A stretch of DNA of 64,000 bases from Morinoia aosen (lineage: Eukaryota > Arthropoda > Malacostraca > Amphipoda > Talitridae). The DNA is taken from NCBI GenBank assembly GCA_030386875.1, contig CM059571.1, forward strand, positions 27,584,355 through 27,648,354, written 5' to 3'. A model generated the notes under the pieces. It was not told the origin of the DNA. It saw only the letters and a program-made list of their open reading frames with translations, and ran no database searches. The translations under genes and the position numbers were made by a program. Below, one piece after another: positions 1 to 12,331 of the stretch (positions within the stretch are counted from its first letter, which is position 1; every line of letters starts with the position of its first letter).

Positions 1-3000
1 TTTCTGCATCTCGCAAAGAGTGCGCAGTTAACATGAAATGGCTAAACGAGTGAATTAGTTTAACTGATATGCGTAGAATCATACTAGTTCATGCTAAGAG
101 AACAACAATGAGTGCCTTAGGGTAATTTTCAGATGTATCTGCAGAGCGGGCTGCTTGCACATAAAGTGGTATTACTTGCCATTTTGCCGCTCAATGGAAG
201 CGTTGTAACACGAAATAATCAAGCGGGCGTGCTTATTTTATCAATACTTTTAATGCAGTTCATTCCTTCGAAAGGGAAATGTGTGTTCAATTAGCTTAAG
301 AGTAGCGGTTTCATTCTCACTGTAGTGTTGAACTTTTGATTCTGTGCGCCTTTCTCTCACTCAGAAGGAACGTCGTAAAGTACGATGTTCTGCAAGAGGT
401 AAATCTGGCCTAAGATTGTAGATTTTGTGTGATTCTTTTCTGTAGGCTTAAGGAATTAATCTTTCTTGATAAACTAGTGTAGAACATGCGTCAGCAAAGA
501 AACAGGCAAATACAATGATCTGCAAACGACAATCACAACAGCGAAGAGGAAGTTACAAACATACAACATGGGGGAAACATCGAATTTTATAAGAAGTATT
601 GAAATATAAGAATTTCGAGCGTTTTATTGAAGGAACGACGACTGAGAACAAAGGGCTGGAAATGTGAGATCATGACGCAAAGGAATGCAGAGAGTGCGTG
701 GACTAATTGGCGAGTACTAATTGGAAAGAGCTTGGGTTAACTGCAGTTTGCGGCTAGCTCCAGCGTCCGCACTCAGAAGATCACAGAGAAGTCTTCTCGA
801 GGATGTACGTATTAACACGCTAGAGTTTGAACGTATCGCAAGACAAATTAAGAGTCACAATCAGGATGGAAGAATAAATGAAAATAATTCTGATAATATT
901 ATTCAGCCATAATGTACGATCGTTTAAAGAAATGCTTTTATGTGATTGGGCATGGAGAAATAAAAATTAGTAATGGAGAGCTTGCATCATACCATTTTAC
1001 GCCCGCCAGAGGTTGACCTGGAAATCGAATGCACTTTCCCTGAGAAAATAATAATGAGGTAAATAGTCACAGTGGAATACTGACGCCCTGTTTCGGCATC
1101 TTTGTCACTACGTGAAGAAGAGGTAGTAACTGTGAGATGAGATAAAATTAGATAGACTTTAGCAAGATGCGCACTTGACAAGTTTCTATTAACCAATGTA
1201 ATTTCTCATACAAATATGAGTAATGTCTGAGGCATATATGAAGAATTGTCTCGCATGAAAGAGGAGTATTATCTCGTATACAAAGAACGAATATTGGATC
1301 GACTTACGCATTGGCTCAATTCATCCACGGGCTTAAGTGATATCATGAAAGGCTACTGCGACGAATCACCAAAGCTAGCTTTATGAAAATCTGAGGTTTG
1401 GGAAATCGAGTTCGAATCAGCGTTTAAAATACAAGTTATAACAGACTGCATTTCCCATGATCGAACGGATATTTAGTTCGCAGTAACGATCTATCTAATA
1501 AAACGAAGTCGTGAGGAAAATGTAGCGGATAAAAGTTTTGTAAATTGGAATTATTTGAATTATAAGAGAACATCCTGCCCAGAAGTGACGGGCAACAAAG
1601 CGTGGACATAGCCATGGAAATGCTAAGGAAAAGAATGAGAAATAAGCCGTTAAAACGAAGGAGTCATCCGAGCAACGATGGAAACAATGGAAACTGTGCT
1701 ACAGAACGTGCACGACGAAAATTAAAATCTGCGGAAGAACATTTCATTCTTTAGGATGTCCGAAGTTTGTAAGGGTATATGTAATCGTTAAAATTTGAGT
1801 ACGTAATCACAGTTAAGCGCTGAAGCTCCTGTAAACTTATTTTCACTTAGGTGGAACACTGACAGATCGGTTAGAAAATTGCGACATTCAAAAGTTGGAC
1901 AATTACTGATGGTAATGAATAGAATTTTTAATTGTAAGGAAGCGCCATGTTCAGCGGAAGTATGTTTAAAGATAAGATATGGTAAAGTAGAAATTTTCAT
2001 GTGTGTCTTAAGTTGGCTGATAATACTTCAGTAATGACCATTCAAACAAATAGCTGAAAGCATTCAGTAACGAACATTCAAACAAATAGCCGAAAGCTAA
2101 CACGGAAAAAAATTTTCAAGCCAAATTTTTTTTAGGGATGCGAGGATATGTTAAGGAAAATTTGATTTTGTGAATTAAAAAAAAAAAATTAGGGAAAAAT
2201 TTAAGTGTGTATTTTGGATTGTGTACTTTGGAGTATTCGGCGCAATTTGTCGCAACGTGATTTTGATTGTGTACTTCATTGGGTTTTGCTTCATGTGTTG
2301 TAAAAACATTGTAAGCTTCGCATTCAGCAGTAAAAAGATTGGTCGAGTCCACACGTTCGTTGAAAGAATGTTGCGGTAAGGCTATTCTGAAGAGCCTTGG
2401 GCAGTGCGGTATTTGTATTAGAGGCTGACCACGAAGGAATTTGTGAAGGAACTTGGCTACAAAGATCTCTTACATGGGCAGACAAATCTTTCCACAAAAG
2501 AGTTTGTAGATAGGGCGCTCTTAAAATAACATGGGGGAAAAGAGGCCAAAGAAACTTGAGAGGGTTCGGCCGGACTACATGGGGAGAAATTTAATTGCAA
2601 GCACTTGTAAGTGTTAGGGCTGAGGACGCTAGCCAGAAGTGGGTGACAGATTTATGGTATACCATGGCAGGGCTTGGGAGCCCGTGAGAAAGTGAGCGAT
2701 CGTATCGGAAAGTAAACAACCTCAGAAGAAGGCGGAGGTTACCGCGCGCTTGGCAAAACATTTCAGAAGCAAATTGGAAAAAGACAACCTCATGGGAAAC
2801 CAATGGGAACGTTAGAGGTAAGTGTAGGAGGACGTGCACGAAGCCCCGGGAGAACACGATTGGTCTCACGGAAAGGGGGAGTACAGCTTTCTTGAACAGA
2901 GGGGCAGAGCTGATAAGAGGCGATCAGTCTAACGCGGTATATCATCATAGAAGGAAGTACGTGGAACCAAGTGTCATACTGAAAATTACTTTCTGAAAAA

Positions 3001-3540
3001 TATAGGTGAAATATTGAATATATTGCGCGTACAGAGGAAGTTGAATAAGTTGTGTTTGAGCCCGTAAATTAGAAATGAGATTAAAATATGTCACTTCTAT
3101 TGTTCCAGAAATGAAAAAACATCGTAACCAAACTGTACGGTAAATGAAGTGCTAAGTTTTGACGTCAGCTGGGAGGGTAAGGAGAGTTTTAGGGATCATA
3201 AGATATGCAGTTACCTTTTGAAAAAGAAGTTTTGAAATAAATGTCATGGAAAATAATGTCACATTAACGTATAAATTAAAATATTTTTGAGCACAATTTT
3301 TGGCAATTAGAAGAAGTAACGAGGTGATAAATTATTTGCAGGCAGGGCGGTCGTCGCAGATGTCTAACTTGAATGGAGGTTACGCACTAGAAGTCAGAAG
3401 TGGAGATTTGGAAGGCGGTCGTCATAAAAATTTTGAACTGAGAATAGCTCATGGAGACTGAACTGGAGTTGTGCTTGTGAGAAGGAGCTTGTGAACGAAC
3501 GTTATGACCACATCTTGTGCTGCTGAACGCCACAATAATT
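1..3540. other. No recognisable gene
   Basis: All open frames here are under 100 codons, overlap on both strands and match no family I recognise. Base composition is AT-rich and no tandem array or terminal inverted repeat stood out on reading. It could be decayed repeat or host intergenic/intronic DNA. Confidence 0.5.
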
Positions 3541-4975
3541 GAGGGGTATTCTGTCATGTTTTATGTGTGGGAAAGTGAGGGAAAGGGCTGGCCAGCCAGA
3601 TTTTCGGGGATATGAATTGTTGTGTAAGTTATTAGGGTAGGGCTTTGAGGCAGGTTGTAAATTGCACTGTGTCCTAATAACATGTTCATTGAGTGTGAGT
3701 CTCCGTTCTCGTATTGTATGATCTCTGCCGTTATTATAAATTCATGCTAAATTCATATGGAGTATATAAATACCCGTCAACGCAAAGGCAGCTCATCAAT
3801 ACAGGTGCGCGCAGAAACGCGCTGATGTAAGTCGTGTCTCTACTCATTGGTGAGTACAGCTGTACAAAATTCTGGTGAGGAAAGTAAATGGTCCCGATCA
3901 TCCACTTTCTGGCTGGCGAGTGAGCCGCACGAAAGATGAAGTATAGTCTTGGTTGGGCCTTATACAGCAGTTCGCCATCATACTCTGCCACCACCACTAA
4001 TCATTGCCCGAGCTCTCCTGCACCTCAAGAAGGCCTACGTTGCACGCTCAACTTCACCGCCACCGCCACGGTCATTGGAGTCCCAGCCTCGAGATGTGGG
4101 AAGGAGTGGTTCCCTCACCTGGGGGCTCGCCGTCACTCTTCGCGGCTTTCGCTTCTGATGCTGCGGCGCCGTGTTGTGACACGAGGTGAGGCTCAGCCTG
4201 ACGTTTCACTCGCCCCTTGCTCACTTCCAGTAACAAGTGGATGATCCGATGGGACCGAACCGCTTTGTCTAAACTTTCCCACCAGGGTTTTGTGCCGTAG
4301 TTTATTTTCTAGCAATTTATTCTCATGCTCATTCTCATTCTAGCAATTTATTCTAGCATTAATTCTAACTTCTTTTGTCCTGCGTGCAGGTGCCTGTGTT
4401 AGGTCCCGGCTCGGACGAAGAGAGCGGAATCTGTTGTTACTTTTCAATGAAGAAAATATTGCGAATTTGGAAAGGGACAACTTTCCTTTTAAACTTGAAT
4501 ATTTGTTTCCTTCAGCCTATAAACCGTAGGTGGAAAGTAAGATTTAAACTTAATTCTCAAACAAATCCTTCAGATTTTTGTATATGGTCTTCGAACCGGA
4601 TTCTGTCCTAACCTTCCGCTTTCTCATCCGTGGCTGGCTTCTGCTGTGGTGAGTGGTGCGCCTGTGTGCGTGTGCTTTTAACGAGGCAGGAATTATCTTG
4701 TGCATTTTTGTAGCTCGGATGGTGTGCTGGCGTACAGTATTATTTCCATATATGGCGATATTATTGAAATAGGTATAAAAATATATAAGGAACTTTTAAT
4801 CAAATCCTATTCTTGTTCGTGCAACAGTTGTTGCCCTATATTAAGAAGTTCGTGTGCTTTTCAGGGGTACATTTCTCCCCACCTTTATTCTTTGTGGCTT
4901 TGAAGCGTTTATGTTCGTATTAACTTGAATCTAATTGTTAATAAGTATATAGTCTAATTTTTGCTTTAGCTTTTA
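3541..4975 (+). other. Region upstream of BEL gag; possible 5' LTR/leader, unproven
   Basis: This stretch directly precedes the BEL/Pao gag ATG and is where a 5' LTR, primer-binding site and leader would lie. A TATA-like box at 3763-3770 fits an LTR or other RNA polymerase II promoter. I could not find a matching direct repeat downstream of the element, so LTR limits are not given. Short proline/serine-rich frames at 3936-4244 overlap in several phases and look non-coding. Confidence 0.35.
3763..3770 (+). promoter_or_regulatory. TATA-box-like motif
   Basis: The sequence reads TATATAAA and is followed by a GC-richer stretch about 25-35 bases downstream, the usual spacing to a start site. It lies 1.2 kb before the BEL gag ATG, so it could be the promoter of that element's 5' LTR. 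Motif only; chance occurrence in AT-rich DNA is possible. Confidence 0.3.
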
Positions 4976-7254
4976 ATGATCGCTGAGTTGGATGCCTTAT
5001 TGCCAGAGGGTGTAGCCCCCATGCAAGCGGATTGGGATATTTCCTCCAAACTTTCTGACCCTGCCGTTAAATTGCTCATTAATCAAAGAGCAGGAAAGAG
5101 GCAATCCTTAACTAAGACTCTCTCTCGTATTGAAGCTATTTTCCCTGATACCGAGTCAGAAGTAGAGTTTTACCTGTCCAAACTGGACACTCTTAAACTT
5201 CAGCTGTTTTCTCTTGATTCTGACATTGAAACGCACATGCTCTCTAAGGGGCTCTGGGATGCCGAGGAATTTTCTGCTCAAACTGACCTTGCTGACGCAT
5301 ATGCTGACAGATTAGGTTTGGTTCTTGCTGAGCTCTACCGGGCACGTCAATCTTTCTGTGTGGCTGATGCTGCACCGTCTGGTCAGACGAGTGGCGATGC
5401 TTCTGTTTGTGTGCCTAAGATCAAATTGCCTCAACTTGAATTGCCTGAGTACGATGGTCAGCCAGAGCTATTTGAGCAATTTATAACCTCTTTTGAGAAG
5501 ATCATTGGTAAGTTTGACCTAACTCCATTTGAAAAATTCTCGTACTTATTACAACAATTGTCTGGGCCGTCGCGGCAAATAGCTAACTCTGTCCCCCATG
5601 ATGATTTCTCATATCATGCTGCTCGTAAGCTTTTGGAGGACGCATTCTCGAATAAAACTGTGCAGCAATATTCTGTGATTAACACTTTGACCGCAACGTG
5701 CACCACCGGTGGCCACGGAGGGGATTTTCATAATGCTGCTGACCGACCAGTAGCCTCAAACTCAATTTTCAAAAATACTTAATTTAAGCTAAATGAAAGC
5801 ACGATCCAGTTAACATTTCATATTTTCAAAAGTGCTTACAATAATTGACTTTAAATTTGAGTTGAATGTTAAACTTAAGTTTAACCAATTGCGGTCAAAG
5901 TGTTAAGAAGCTGGCTAACCTGGGAGAAAGTCGGGGAAGTTCCTACCAATGGGTCAGTGAGGCTCGAATGTTAGTAGATTAGGCTCGTCGTTTGCAGGTG
6001 GATGGAGATGTTTTCTGTCAGTACTATCTGTGGAGCGGCTTGTCAGAAGAATTAAGAAGTATGCTATGTTTTATTGTCAATAAGTCGATGCCATCTCTGA
6101 ACGAGATTTTGGGGAACTTGTTCGAGGCTATAAATAGAATTAGTGGAAGCCAAGCTGCTTTTGATAATCGTGAACAACCCTTGAAACGTAGAGTAGATTA
6201 CGGTGGTGCCAGTTTGGCTACGAAAGTAGCGTATGATAAGGAAACAGTCTACGACTATAAGTCAGGGTGTTGGCTTTGTCAATCGGATGGCGACTCTAAA
6301 TTTCGCAACCATAAAATCGCCTTTTGTTCTAAATATAAAACTCCAGCTGCTAAGTTGGCCAAGATAAAAGAACTAGGAGGTTGTGTTCGATGTGGCCTAA
6401 TTAATCATGAGATAGCTGCTTGCAAGTACAAGTTTTCAGGCAAGTGTAGAAACTGCCAAAAATTTCACGCATTTTATTTGTGTATTGAAAAGACTGCTAG
6501 CTCTGATAAGCAGTTTCCTTTTCCGAATAAAAACTCGGTGAATTTTTCAGATCGTAAATTTTCAGCTTCTAGGAAAAAGAGCTCCAGGGACAATGTCTCT
6601 AACAGATCTCCATTTGTTGTTGAAGAGCTCAATGAAACTGTTACCAATGCTGTTGAATTTAATGTTATGCAAACCTTCAGTTCGGGTGGCACGCTTTTGC
6701 CTACTTTTACGTCTAAATTGCCTGCTAGGAACGGTAAGCGCAAGCTTGCCTGTCGCCTCATGTACGATCCTGCCTCTCAGGGTAGCTTCGTTTCGCAGTC
6801 AGTGGCAGGCCGCCTGAAGTGCAAGGTTGTGCAAGAAAATGTTCAAATTAAAATAGACGGCTTTAATGGGCCTAAATATTACCTGACGAGCATTGTGGAA
6901 TTCCAACTGAAGCTTAATGGCGTGAAAAAATTCAGAGCCGGTATCGTCCCAGAAATTAGAGCTAAGATGAATTTTTCCGGTTTAACAGACGTAGTTAATA
7001 AATTTGGCGAGTTGCAAATCTCGTTGGCAGACAAATTGATTCCTCAAGATGGGGTAGTAGATTTCTTACTAGGCGTTAACTACGCTCATATCCTGCCCGT
7101 TCATTCCTGCACTTTTGGCTCGCTGATACTCCTTCAATGGTGAAGTATTGTGCAGCAGGTGTTATGCTGACGGGTCCTGTCTCCTCTCTTGGTTCCAATT
7201 TGCCGTACTTGTGCGCTGTTAAGAACTTCATTGATAAATTTAATAAATGTTTCT
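4976..7254 (+). pseudogene. BEL/Pao gag and protease region, broken
   Basis: Opens at ATG 4976. The first 230 or so residues resemble the Pao-type gag domain (DUF1759 type), with the typical KLPQLELPEYDG stretch near residue 150. A MITE at 5683-5902 interrupts the frame, which resumes exactly after it. An in-frame TAG follows at 5980-5982. From about 6267 to 6480 cysteine/histidine clusters form the gag zinc fingers (CWLC, CVRC, CRNC). The aspartic protease follows near 6763-6790, but its active-site triad reads D-P-A instead of the usual D-[ST]-G. A frameshift near 7120 ends the long frame at 7143; BEL-like sequence goes on in another phase to about 7254, where the LINE begins. Confidence 0.8.
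5683..5902. mobile_element. 220-bp MITE with TTAA target duplication (piggyBac-like)
   Basis: A perfect 14-bp terminal inverted repeat, CACTTTGACCGCAA, bounds the element, and TTAA is present at both flanks (5679-5682 and 5903-5906). TTAA duplication is the hallmark of piggyBac transposition. Removing the element plus one TTAA restores the phase of the surrounding BEL gag frame, which confirms the borders. It has no coding capacity, so it would need a piggyBac-type transposase in trans. Confidence 0.88.
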
Positions 7255-7521
7255 GACTAGAGTCTGCAGTCCAGTGTCCTGAGAGTGTCCTGAGAGACTC
7301 CGTGTGGTACGAACGTGTGTCGCGCTCGCTCCGAAACAAAGGGCCTAACGCTATAAAGAATGTACTCCTAACTTGAATGGGTACACACTCTCGCCATGAG
7401 GATTCAAATGTGACTTAAACAAACAACAAATAAAAAATCATCAAAGTGTAAAAATATTCCCTCAAAAAGTGTGAAAGTGCTCATCCCTCGCGTACACGAG
7501 GAAACGAACTCAATCTCCAAG

Positions 7522-8358
7522 ATGGGACCCAGGAAGCAACGCTATAACAACAGCTGCGGCAACAATAACAGCGACGAGTATCAGCCGAAGTTTGGTCAAT
7601 ATCCTGATATGTCTAACCTAACGAAAGATGGCAAAGAAGTGGTTTCTGTCCTTATAAAATACTTTGGCTCAGTGATGACAAATTTTAAGAGTGACATTAA
7701 TAATATGAAAATTGAAATAAGTCACCTTAAAACACTAGTTGAAACAGTAGCGGGAAAAGAAGCAGAGCACAAGAAAACTCTCGAAGAACAGAATGAGAAA
7801 ATGGATAGCTTAGCCTTCCGTCTCGACCAGTTGGAAAAAAGTGATCAGCGCCGAGCCATTGAAGACAAAAAATATACTCTCGTCATTTCTGGTAAGGATC
7901 TACCGCAATCACATTCGAACGAAATCTGCAAGGAAACCGTCTGCCATCTCCTGAAGGACAAGATCAACATTGACCTCTCCGACACTGACATCACGTTAGC
8001 TACAAGAATGGGGAAAAAACCAGTAACTGGGAACGTAGATCAAAGAAACATTGCATTTGAACTAAAAAAATATAACAAAAAAAGTGAAATTCTCAACGCC
8101 TGCCGAGAAAAGAAACCAAAGTTCTTCATAAATGAATACCTCATACCTTCACGAGCTAACGCCATGTACATTCTGAGGATGGCCAAAAGGAAATTCCCGG
8201 ATAAAGTTGGAATCCCAAGAACACAGGATGGAAACATCTTCATATATAACCCCGGAAACCCAGATTCAAGACGCCGCGAGATCAACACACCAGATGATCT
8301 CGAGCAATACCTGATGCAACAACTCAATTTGTCATCGAAGCAGATCATGGGTGACTAG
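7522..8358 (+). CDS. LINE copy 1 ORF1: coiled-coil RNA-binding-type protein
   Basis: Open for 278 codons from ATG 7522; the frame extends upstream to 7471 without another ATG. Residues about 55-105 are heptad-rich and charged (SHLKTLVETV to LDQLEKSDQ), a predicted coiled coil. The C-terminal half has the layout seen in many non-LTR ORF1 proteins and baculovirus FP-like domains: FINEYLIPSRANAMYILRMAK followed by a short GNIFIYNP strand. Such proteins bind element RNA. It lies 558 bp before ORF2 and is still open although ORF2 is broken. Confidence 0.72.
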   Translation: MGPRKQRYNNSCGNNNSDEYQPKFGQYPDMSNLTKDGKEVVSVLIKYFGSVMTNFKSDINNMKIEISHLKTLVETVAGKEAEHKKTLEEQNEKMDSLAFRLDQLEKSDQRRAIEDKKYTLVISGKDLPQSHSNEICKETVCHLLKDKINIDLSDTDITLATRMGKKPVTGNVDQRNIAFELKKYNKKSEILNACREKKPKFFINEYLIPSRANAMYILRMAKRKFPDKVGIPRTQDGNIFIYNPGNPDSRRREINTPDDLEQYLMQQLNLSSKQIMGD

Positions 8359-8916
8359 ACTAGATGATCCCCTAAATTAGATATGTCAATTCCGTGTTAG
8401 TTTAACCTCAATTAGGTATCATGTCAGTTTAACCTCAACTTGATGTTAGTTTAACCTGAATCTATAGAAATGTATAACAGATGTGTTTGTAAACATTTAT
8501 GACAGCTGTGTGAGAACTTTTGAAACAACGCAATCAGCAATTTTTTACCACCCAATGTTACTGCAAATTTTTTTCTTTTTTTACCACTAAAGTTATTATT
8601 GCGTGTAAACCATATTAGCTGATTATATCATTTTCGTTATAATCTTTAAAACTTATTACCTGCTGTATGTGAACTTGTGAAAGCGCCCTCATGCAGCAAT
8701 CTGTTTACACCTATGTTGTGATATTGAACTCCAATATTTTTCGCTCATGGACTGAGTTTATATGTACTAACGTAATCGCACTAGATTTTTTTATATACTC
8801 TATTCTCTCGTACTTCATAAGCTAGTTTTTTTAAGACAGGAATATCCCTTAAAGCTTGACTCTGTATTTCGTTTTAAGTTTTATAGTACCTAATTCTTAC
8901 TGTTTACTAATTTTAA

Positions 8917-11900
8917 ATGACTGATCACCCTGAGATATTTGAGGAAATCGACCCAGATCTCAATCATTTGAACAGAATATATCCAAACCTAAACGACTCT
9001 CAAGAGTGTAGGTATACTAATATATCAAAATTCAACGAAACTATACGAATAACTGACCGAGATTTCTCACTCCTGTGTTGGAACTGTATGTCACTCTATC
9101 CAAAATTGGAAGAGATACAATGTACTATTACTGAACTTAAATATAACCTAGACGTGATTAGCTTCACCGAAAGCTGGCTAGATGACTCGACTAAAGGCAT
9201 GATTCGATTTGAAAATTATCATAGTTACCATTCGCTAAGAAAAAACCACCGGGGCGGAGGCATCAGCACATATATATCTAACCACATAGACTCGAAAAAC
9301 ATAGAAAGTGCAACAATGATTCAGGATCATATAGAATCACTCTTCGTAGAACTGTCTAGAGATGGTAAACGCATTGTGCTTGGAACGGTGTATAGGCCTC
9401 CTACAGCCTGTCCTATATCCTTTCTGAATGAGCTGAATCGTATTATTTCTCAATTCAATAGGCCCTTATACAATGACATAATAATATTCGATGATTTCAA
9501 TTATGATCTACTGAAACATGAAAGCTATGAACCAATCTCTAATTTTCTAACAACCTTTCAGTCTCAATCCTTCCTTCCGATCATTACAAAGCCTACACGA
9601 ATAACCTCAGAGTGTGCTACGCTGCTTGAAAATATCTTTATGACAGACCCAAGTGATTTCCTTGCTGGAATAATTACTTCTGACTTATCAGATCACTTCC
9701 CAGTTTTTCTTATTAAGAAGAATGTCTATATTGCTTGCACCAAGGCACGGGCTGAAACTTACTCATATCGTAAAATAAACGAATCAAATCTTGAAGAAAT
9801 GCGCACCGTTCTAGAAGAATCAATGAATAAATTACACATCTCTCAACAAAACAATTATGCTACGAGCATTGATGAAGCAGTAGTAAAGTTGACTGAAACT
9901 GTAATGACCGCATGCAATCAGTGTTGCCCAATTGTAAGTCGTACAGTTACCCCGAAAAATAAACAAAAGCCCTGGATTACTAGAGACATCGTGATACATA
10001 TAAAAAAACGTCAAGCGTACCTAGCCCTCGTTTACGAAAGGCGAATATCTAGAGAAACATATAACCGATTCAGAAACTATGTAACAAACCAGATAAGAAC
10101 ATCAAAAAAGAACTACTTTACGCTCATGTTTACTCAATTCAAAACTGACGTTAAAAAGACTTGGCATCTCCTTAACTCTTGCTGTTTACCGAATAATGCT
10201 GATAAAAAGAAAATTGAATATGTTATTCAAGATAATGTAAAATACCATGAGAAGAAAGAAATTGCTAATCTATTTAACAACTTCTTCGTAAACGCAGGGA
10301 AAACTATAGCTGATGGTATTCCAAGTGAACCTACTGATCACCTGGAATTTATGGATCATATTCTAGAACCCAACTCCTTTTTCTTTACGCCTACAAACTC
10401 CTCCGATGTAATTACGTGCATAAACAACATGAAAAATAAATCGAGTGGGTTACAAACGTTTCCGACTAAAGTACTTAAAGTTATTGCTGACATTTAGCCC
10501 CGCTGATATCAAATATTATTAACCAGTCTCTCTTGCTAGGCACTTTCCCGAACTCCCTCAAAGTTGCTAGAGTAACCCCTATCTTTAAGAGTGGTGATAA
10601 AACCTGTGTAAACAATTATCGACCTATCTCCGTACTACCAATTATTAGCTAAGTATTCGAAAAGATTGTGTATAAAAAAGTGTACTCTTATTTTGAACAA
10701 AAATCATTTCTTTACGATAAACAATACGGCTTTCGCTCTAAAAAATCAACAACACAGGCTATATTAAATCGTTTACAATTCCTCTATTCTAATATTGATG
10801 AAGGAAAGCCTGTCTTCTCTGTATTTCTTGACTTTAGAAAAGCATTTGATTGTGTCGACCATAAAATACTTTTCACGAAACTACACCGTTTTGGCATTCG
10901 AGGGATTGCCCATGATTGGTTCAGGTCATACCTAACAAATCGCAAGCAATACGTTGTCATTGACGATGCAAAATCAGACCCACAGACAATTAGCCATGGA
11001 GTTCCACAAGGATCTGTTCTTGGGTCTCTCATGTTTCTGATTTTTATCAACGATATTGTAAAATCTACATCATTCTTCAAATTCATACTTTTTGCCGATG
11101 ACAGTACGCTTTCTGCGGTCCTTCCGAACCAAAATCCTGCTATGCTTGTGGAGAGTATAAATACTGAACTTCACAAGGTTTCATCGTGGCTCAAAGCTAA
11201 TAAAATAGGCCTTAATATTGATAAAACAAATTATATTACATTCTCATACAAGAAAGATATATCTCTCCCATGCAACAAAATTGGCGAAGGTGAAATCGAA
11301 GAAACCAACTCATGTAAGTTTCTGGGCATCATAATAGATAAACATCTGACTTCAAAGAACACATCACTCATATCAGTTCTAAATTATCAAAATCCATCGG
11401 AATCCTAAATAAAGTTAAAAATTTTCTGCCTGAAACAGCTTTACAAATGCTCTACCGAACGCTCATTTCTCCATACTTGCAATACGGAATAGAAGCATGG
11501 CACGGAACTGATAAAAATAAAACCAACAAAATTTTTACTCTGCAGAAAAGAGCTGCCTGAGCGGTAAAGAACCTAGAATATTATGCTCACACATATGATT
11601 CTTTCAAAAATTTACAAATACCTAAACTTTCGGATCTCTACAAAATCTCCATCTGTAATTTCGTTTACAAAACATTAAGAAATGATGGCGACAATAGCCT
11701 AAGACAATTATTGACTGCGCAAACTGGCCATCTCGACCATTTAACCCGAAATAGAAGTAAATTCATGCTTCCTTATTATTCAAAGGCCCGGTCGCAACAC
11801 AGTATCCTCTTCGTTGGAACCAAAACTCTGAACTCTATACCTGCAGAGATCCGTGAATGTAATTCGTACAAAGTATTCAAAAGACATCTTGAGTCTCACT

Positions 11901-11917
11901 TCCTATCAGAATACTAG
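8917..11917 (+). pseudogene. LINE copy 1 ORF2: endonuclease and reverse transcriptase, broken
   Basis: ATG 8917 opens an apurinic-type endonuclease (CWNCMSLYP, FTESWLDD, SDHFPVF) running to about residue 270, then an RT with DFRKAFDCVDHK, GVPQGSVLG and the catalytic FADD near 11091-11102. Compared with LINE copy 2, a one-base loss near 10490 shifts the frame and ends the first 526 codons at 10497. There is a stop near 10650, a second one-base loss near 11350 and a TGA near 11567. The endonuclease GDFN motif reads DDFN here but is intact in copy 2. No RNase H domain was seen. Confidence 0.85.
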
Positions 11918-12331
11918 TCGTGTAAGATCACCGTGTCAAAATCTTGCCTCCTACATGTAACTAATGATAATGTCATAATGTAACTTGCCTTGGGTACCAT
12001 AACCAATATTCTGTCTGTTCATGAATCGTTTTATCGAACATACTATTAAATATAGCCGATTTGACCTATATTGTAAAATACAGCATAAATTATCGAGTTA
12101 ATTATCTCAATGATCAGTCTAATGCGAAGCTAGGTTAAGTGAACTAGGTTAAACATTTTGTACACCCTAGAATAACGTGATGGTAGGATGCCCTAGAAGT
12201 CGCTGAGCTTGTTCGGGCCCACAGGTAGCTATACTCAAATTTGACCATTGTACTAGACTTAAGAAAAAGTTCGACCTCTGTATCACCTGTGGTAAATAAA
12301 TTGAATAAAATGTTTAAATTGTTTAAAATTG

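Larger units (their letters stand above)
7255..12331 (+). mobile_element. Full-length APE-type non-LTR retrotransposon, LINE copy 1
   Basis: About 5.1 kb with 5' UTR, ORF1, ORF2 and a 3' UTR ending in an AT-rich microsatellite-like tail of TTTAAAATTG/TTTAAATTG units. It sits between BEL protease and RT. The 3' end was fixed by comparison with the second copy (15499-26552), which shares the 3' UTR and tail. Endonuclease, RT and the lack of RNase H place it in the Jockey/CR1/L2-type group; the exact clade needs a tree. The 5' border is placed where BEL-like coding stops, so it is approximate. No clear target duplication was found. Confidence 0.82.

Noticed and set aside
3936-4244. Proline/serine-rich frames of 60-100 codons in two phases as a possible exon.
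   Set aside because: Several frames overlap in GC-richer DNA with no domain; more likely non-coding leader or LTR sequence.
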